NCBI GenBank assembly: GCA_023391175.1 | Contig: JAEWBL010000353.1 | Location: 1-6,393 of the forward strand | Source: Pseudomonadota bacterium | Lineage (GTDB): Bacteria > Pseudomonadota > Alphaproteobacteria > Rhizobiales > Xanthobacteraceae | Direction: 5' to 3' | DNA length: 6,393 nucleotides | In this document: one piece after another, positions 6,012 to 6,393 of the stretch | Numbering within the stretch: the first letter of the stretch is position 1 | Layout: each line of letters begins with the position of its first letter | Translations under genes and position numbers: made by a program | The notes under the pieces: generated by a model | What the model saw: the letters and a program-made list of their open reading frames with translations, nothing else | Told to the model about the DNA's origin: nothing | Database searches by the model: none

Positions 6012-6393
6012 ATGAGCCGGCCGAACGACCAGATCGTCGAGATCACGCCCGATGTGCTGCTGAAGGCCTATGCCTGCGGCATCTTCCCGATGGCCGAGAG
6101 CGCCGACGATCCCGGCCTCTACTGGATCGAGCCCGAGCGGCGCGGCATCATCCCCCTCGATGCCTTCCACGTTTCCTCCCGCCTCGCCCGGACGGTGCGC
6201 GCGGACAAGTTCGAGGTCCGCGTGGACAGCGACTTCGAGGCGGTCATCGACGGCTGCGCCGAGCCCCAGGAAGGCCGTGACAAGACCTGGATCAACGCAC
6301 CGATCCGCCGCCTCTACGGCGAACTGTTCGCCCGCGGGCGCTGCCACACGGTGGAAGCCTGGCGCGACGGGCGGCTGGTGGGCGGGCTATACG
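6012..6393 (+). CDS. aat: Leucyl/phenylalanyl-tRNA--protein transferase (3' end outside window)
   Basis: Aat transfers Leu or Phe from charged tRNA to N-terminal Arg or Lys of proteins, marking them for ClpS/ClpAP degradation in the cytoplasmic N-degron pathway. 127 codons are visible of a family usually near 200-240 residues; the rest runs off the right edge. Family motifs are clear: the YACGIFPM motif (20-27), [20 protein letters not shown] (37-56), [10 protein letters not shown] with TWI at 92-94, and [17 protein letters not shown] (111-127), which leads into the conserved core that binds the aminoacyl-tRNA 3' end. The ATG at 6012 has AGGA at 5999-6002, nine bases upstream, an acceptable spacing. 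A second ATG at 6002 is in another frame and gives an unrelated Arg-rich peptide. The gene follows the aminotransferase in the same direction after 106 bases. In many Hyphomicrobiales aat follows accC directly, so its position here is unusual as far as I recall. Confidence 0.95.
   Translation, partial: MSRPNDQIVEITPDVLLKAYACGIFPMAESADDPGLYWIEPERRGIIPLDAFHVSSRLARTVRADKFEVRVDSDFEAVIDGCAEPQEGRDKTWINAPIRRLYGELFARGRCHTVEAWRDGRLVGGLY

Noticed and set aside
4574..6046. 490-codon minus-strand open frame opposite the aminotransferase gene
   Set aside because: The plus-strand aminotransferase has all family motifs. The antisense product is low in structure, rich in Gly/Arg/His, has no recognisable motif and spans three functional units.
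6002..6280. 92-codon plus-strand frame starting at the ATG at 6002
   Set aside because: It overlaps aat in another frame and encodes an Arg-rich peptide; the aat frame from 6012 has clear family motifs.

Overview
The window is GC-rich chromosomal DNA densely packed with housekeeping genes. It holds seven protein-coding genes, two of them cut by the window edges, and no mobile elements, RNA genes or CRISPR arrays that I could recognise. The gene content and the aroQ-accB-accC order fit an alphaproteobacterium, most likely of the order Hyphomicrobiales (Rhizobiales). A member of the Xanthobacteraceae is a reasonable guess, but that rests on impression rather than a search.

Left half, minus strand (read right to left). 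A M48 zinc metalloprotease with C-terminal TPR repeats (BepA/YfgC type) is followed 35 bases later by a secreted DsbA/ScsC-like thiol-disulfide protein. A 125-base gap then carries a GC-rich hairpin and a good promoter candidate. After it comes the run aroQ (type II 3-dehydroquinate dehydratase), accB (biotin carboxyl carrier protein) and accC (biotin carboxylase, which runs off the left edge). The first pair acts in the periplasm on envelope protein quality control. The second run supplies the shikimate pathway and the first committed step of fatty acid synthesis.

Right half, plus strand. A 212-base divergent intergenic region separates the M48 gene from a fold-type I PLP-dependent aminotransferase. 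After 106 bases comes aat (leucyl/phenylalanyl-tRNA--protein transferase of the N-degron pathway), which runs off the right edge.

I see no clear evidence of a previously undescribed system. The points most worth a second look are the M48 protease/disulfide isomerase pairing and its start-codon arrangement, the placement of aat on the opposite strand away from accC, and possible RNA structures in the three intergenic gaps. Several very long open frames lie antisense to real genes; they are shadows caused by high-GC codon use and are not annotated.
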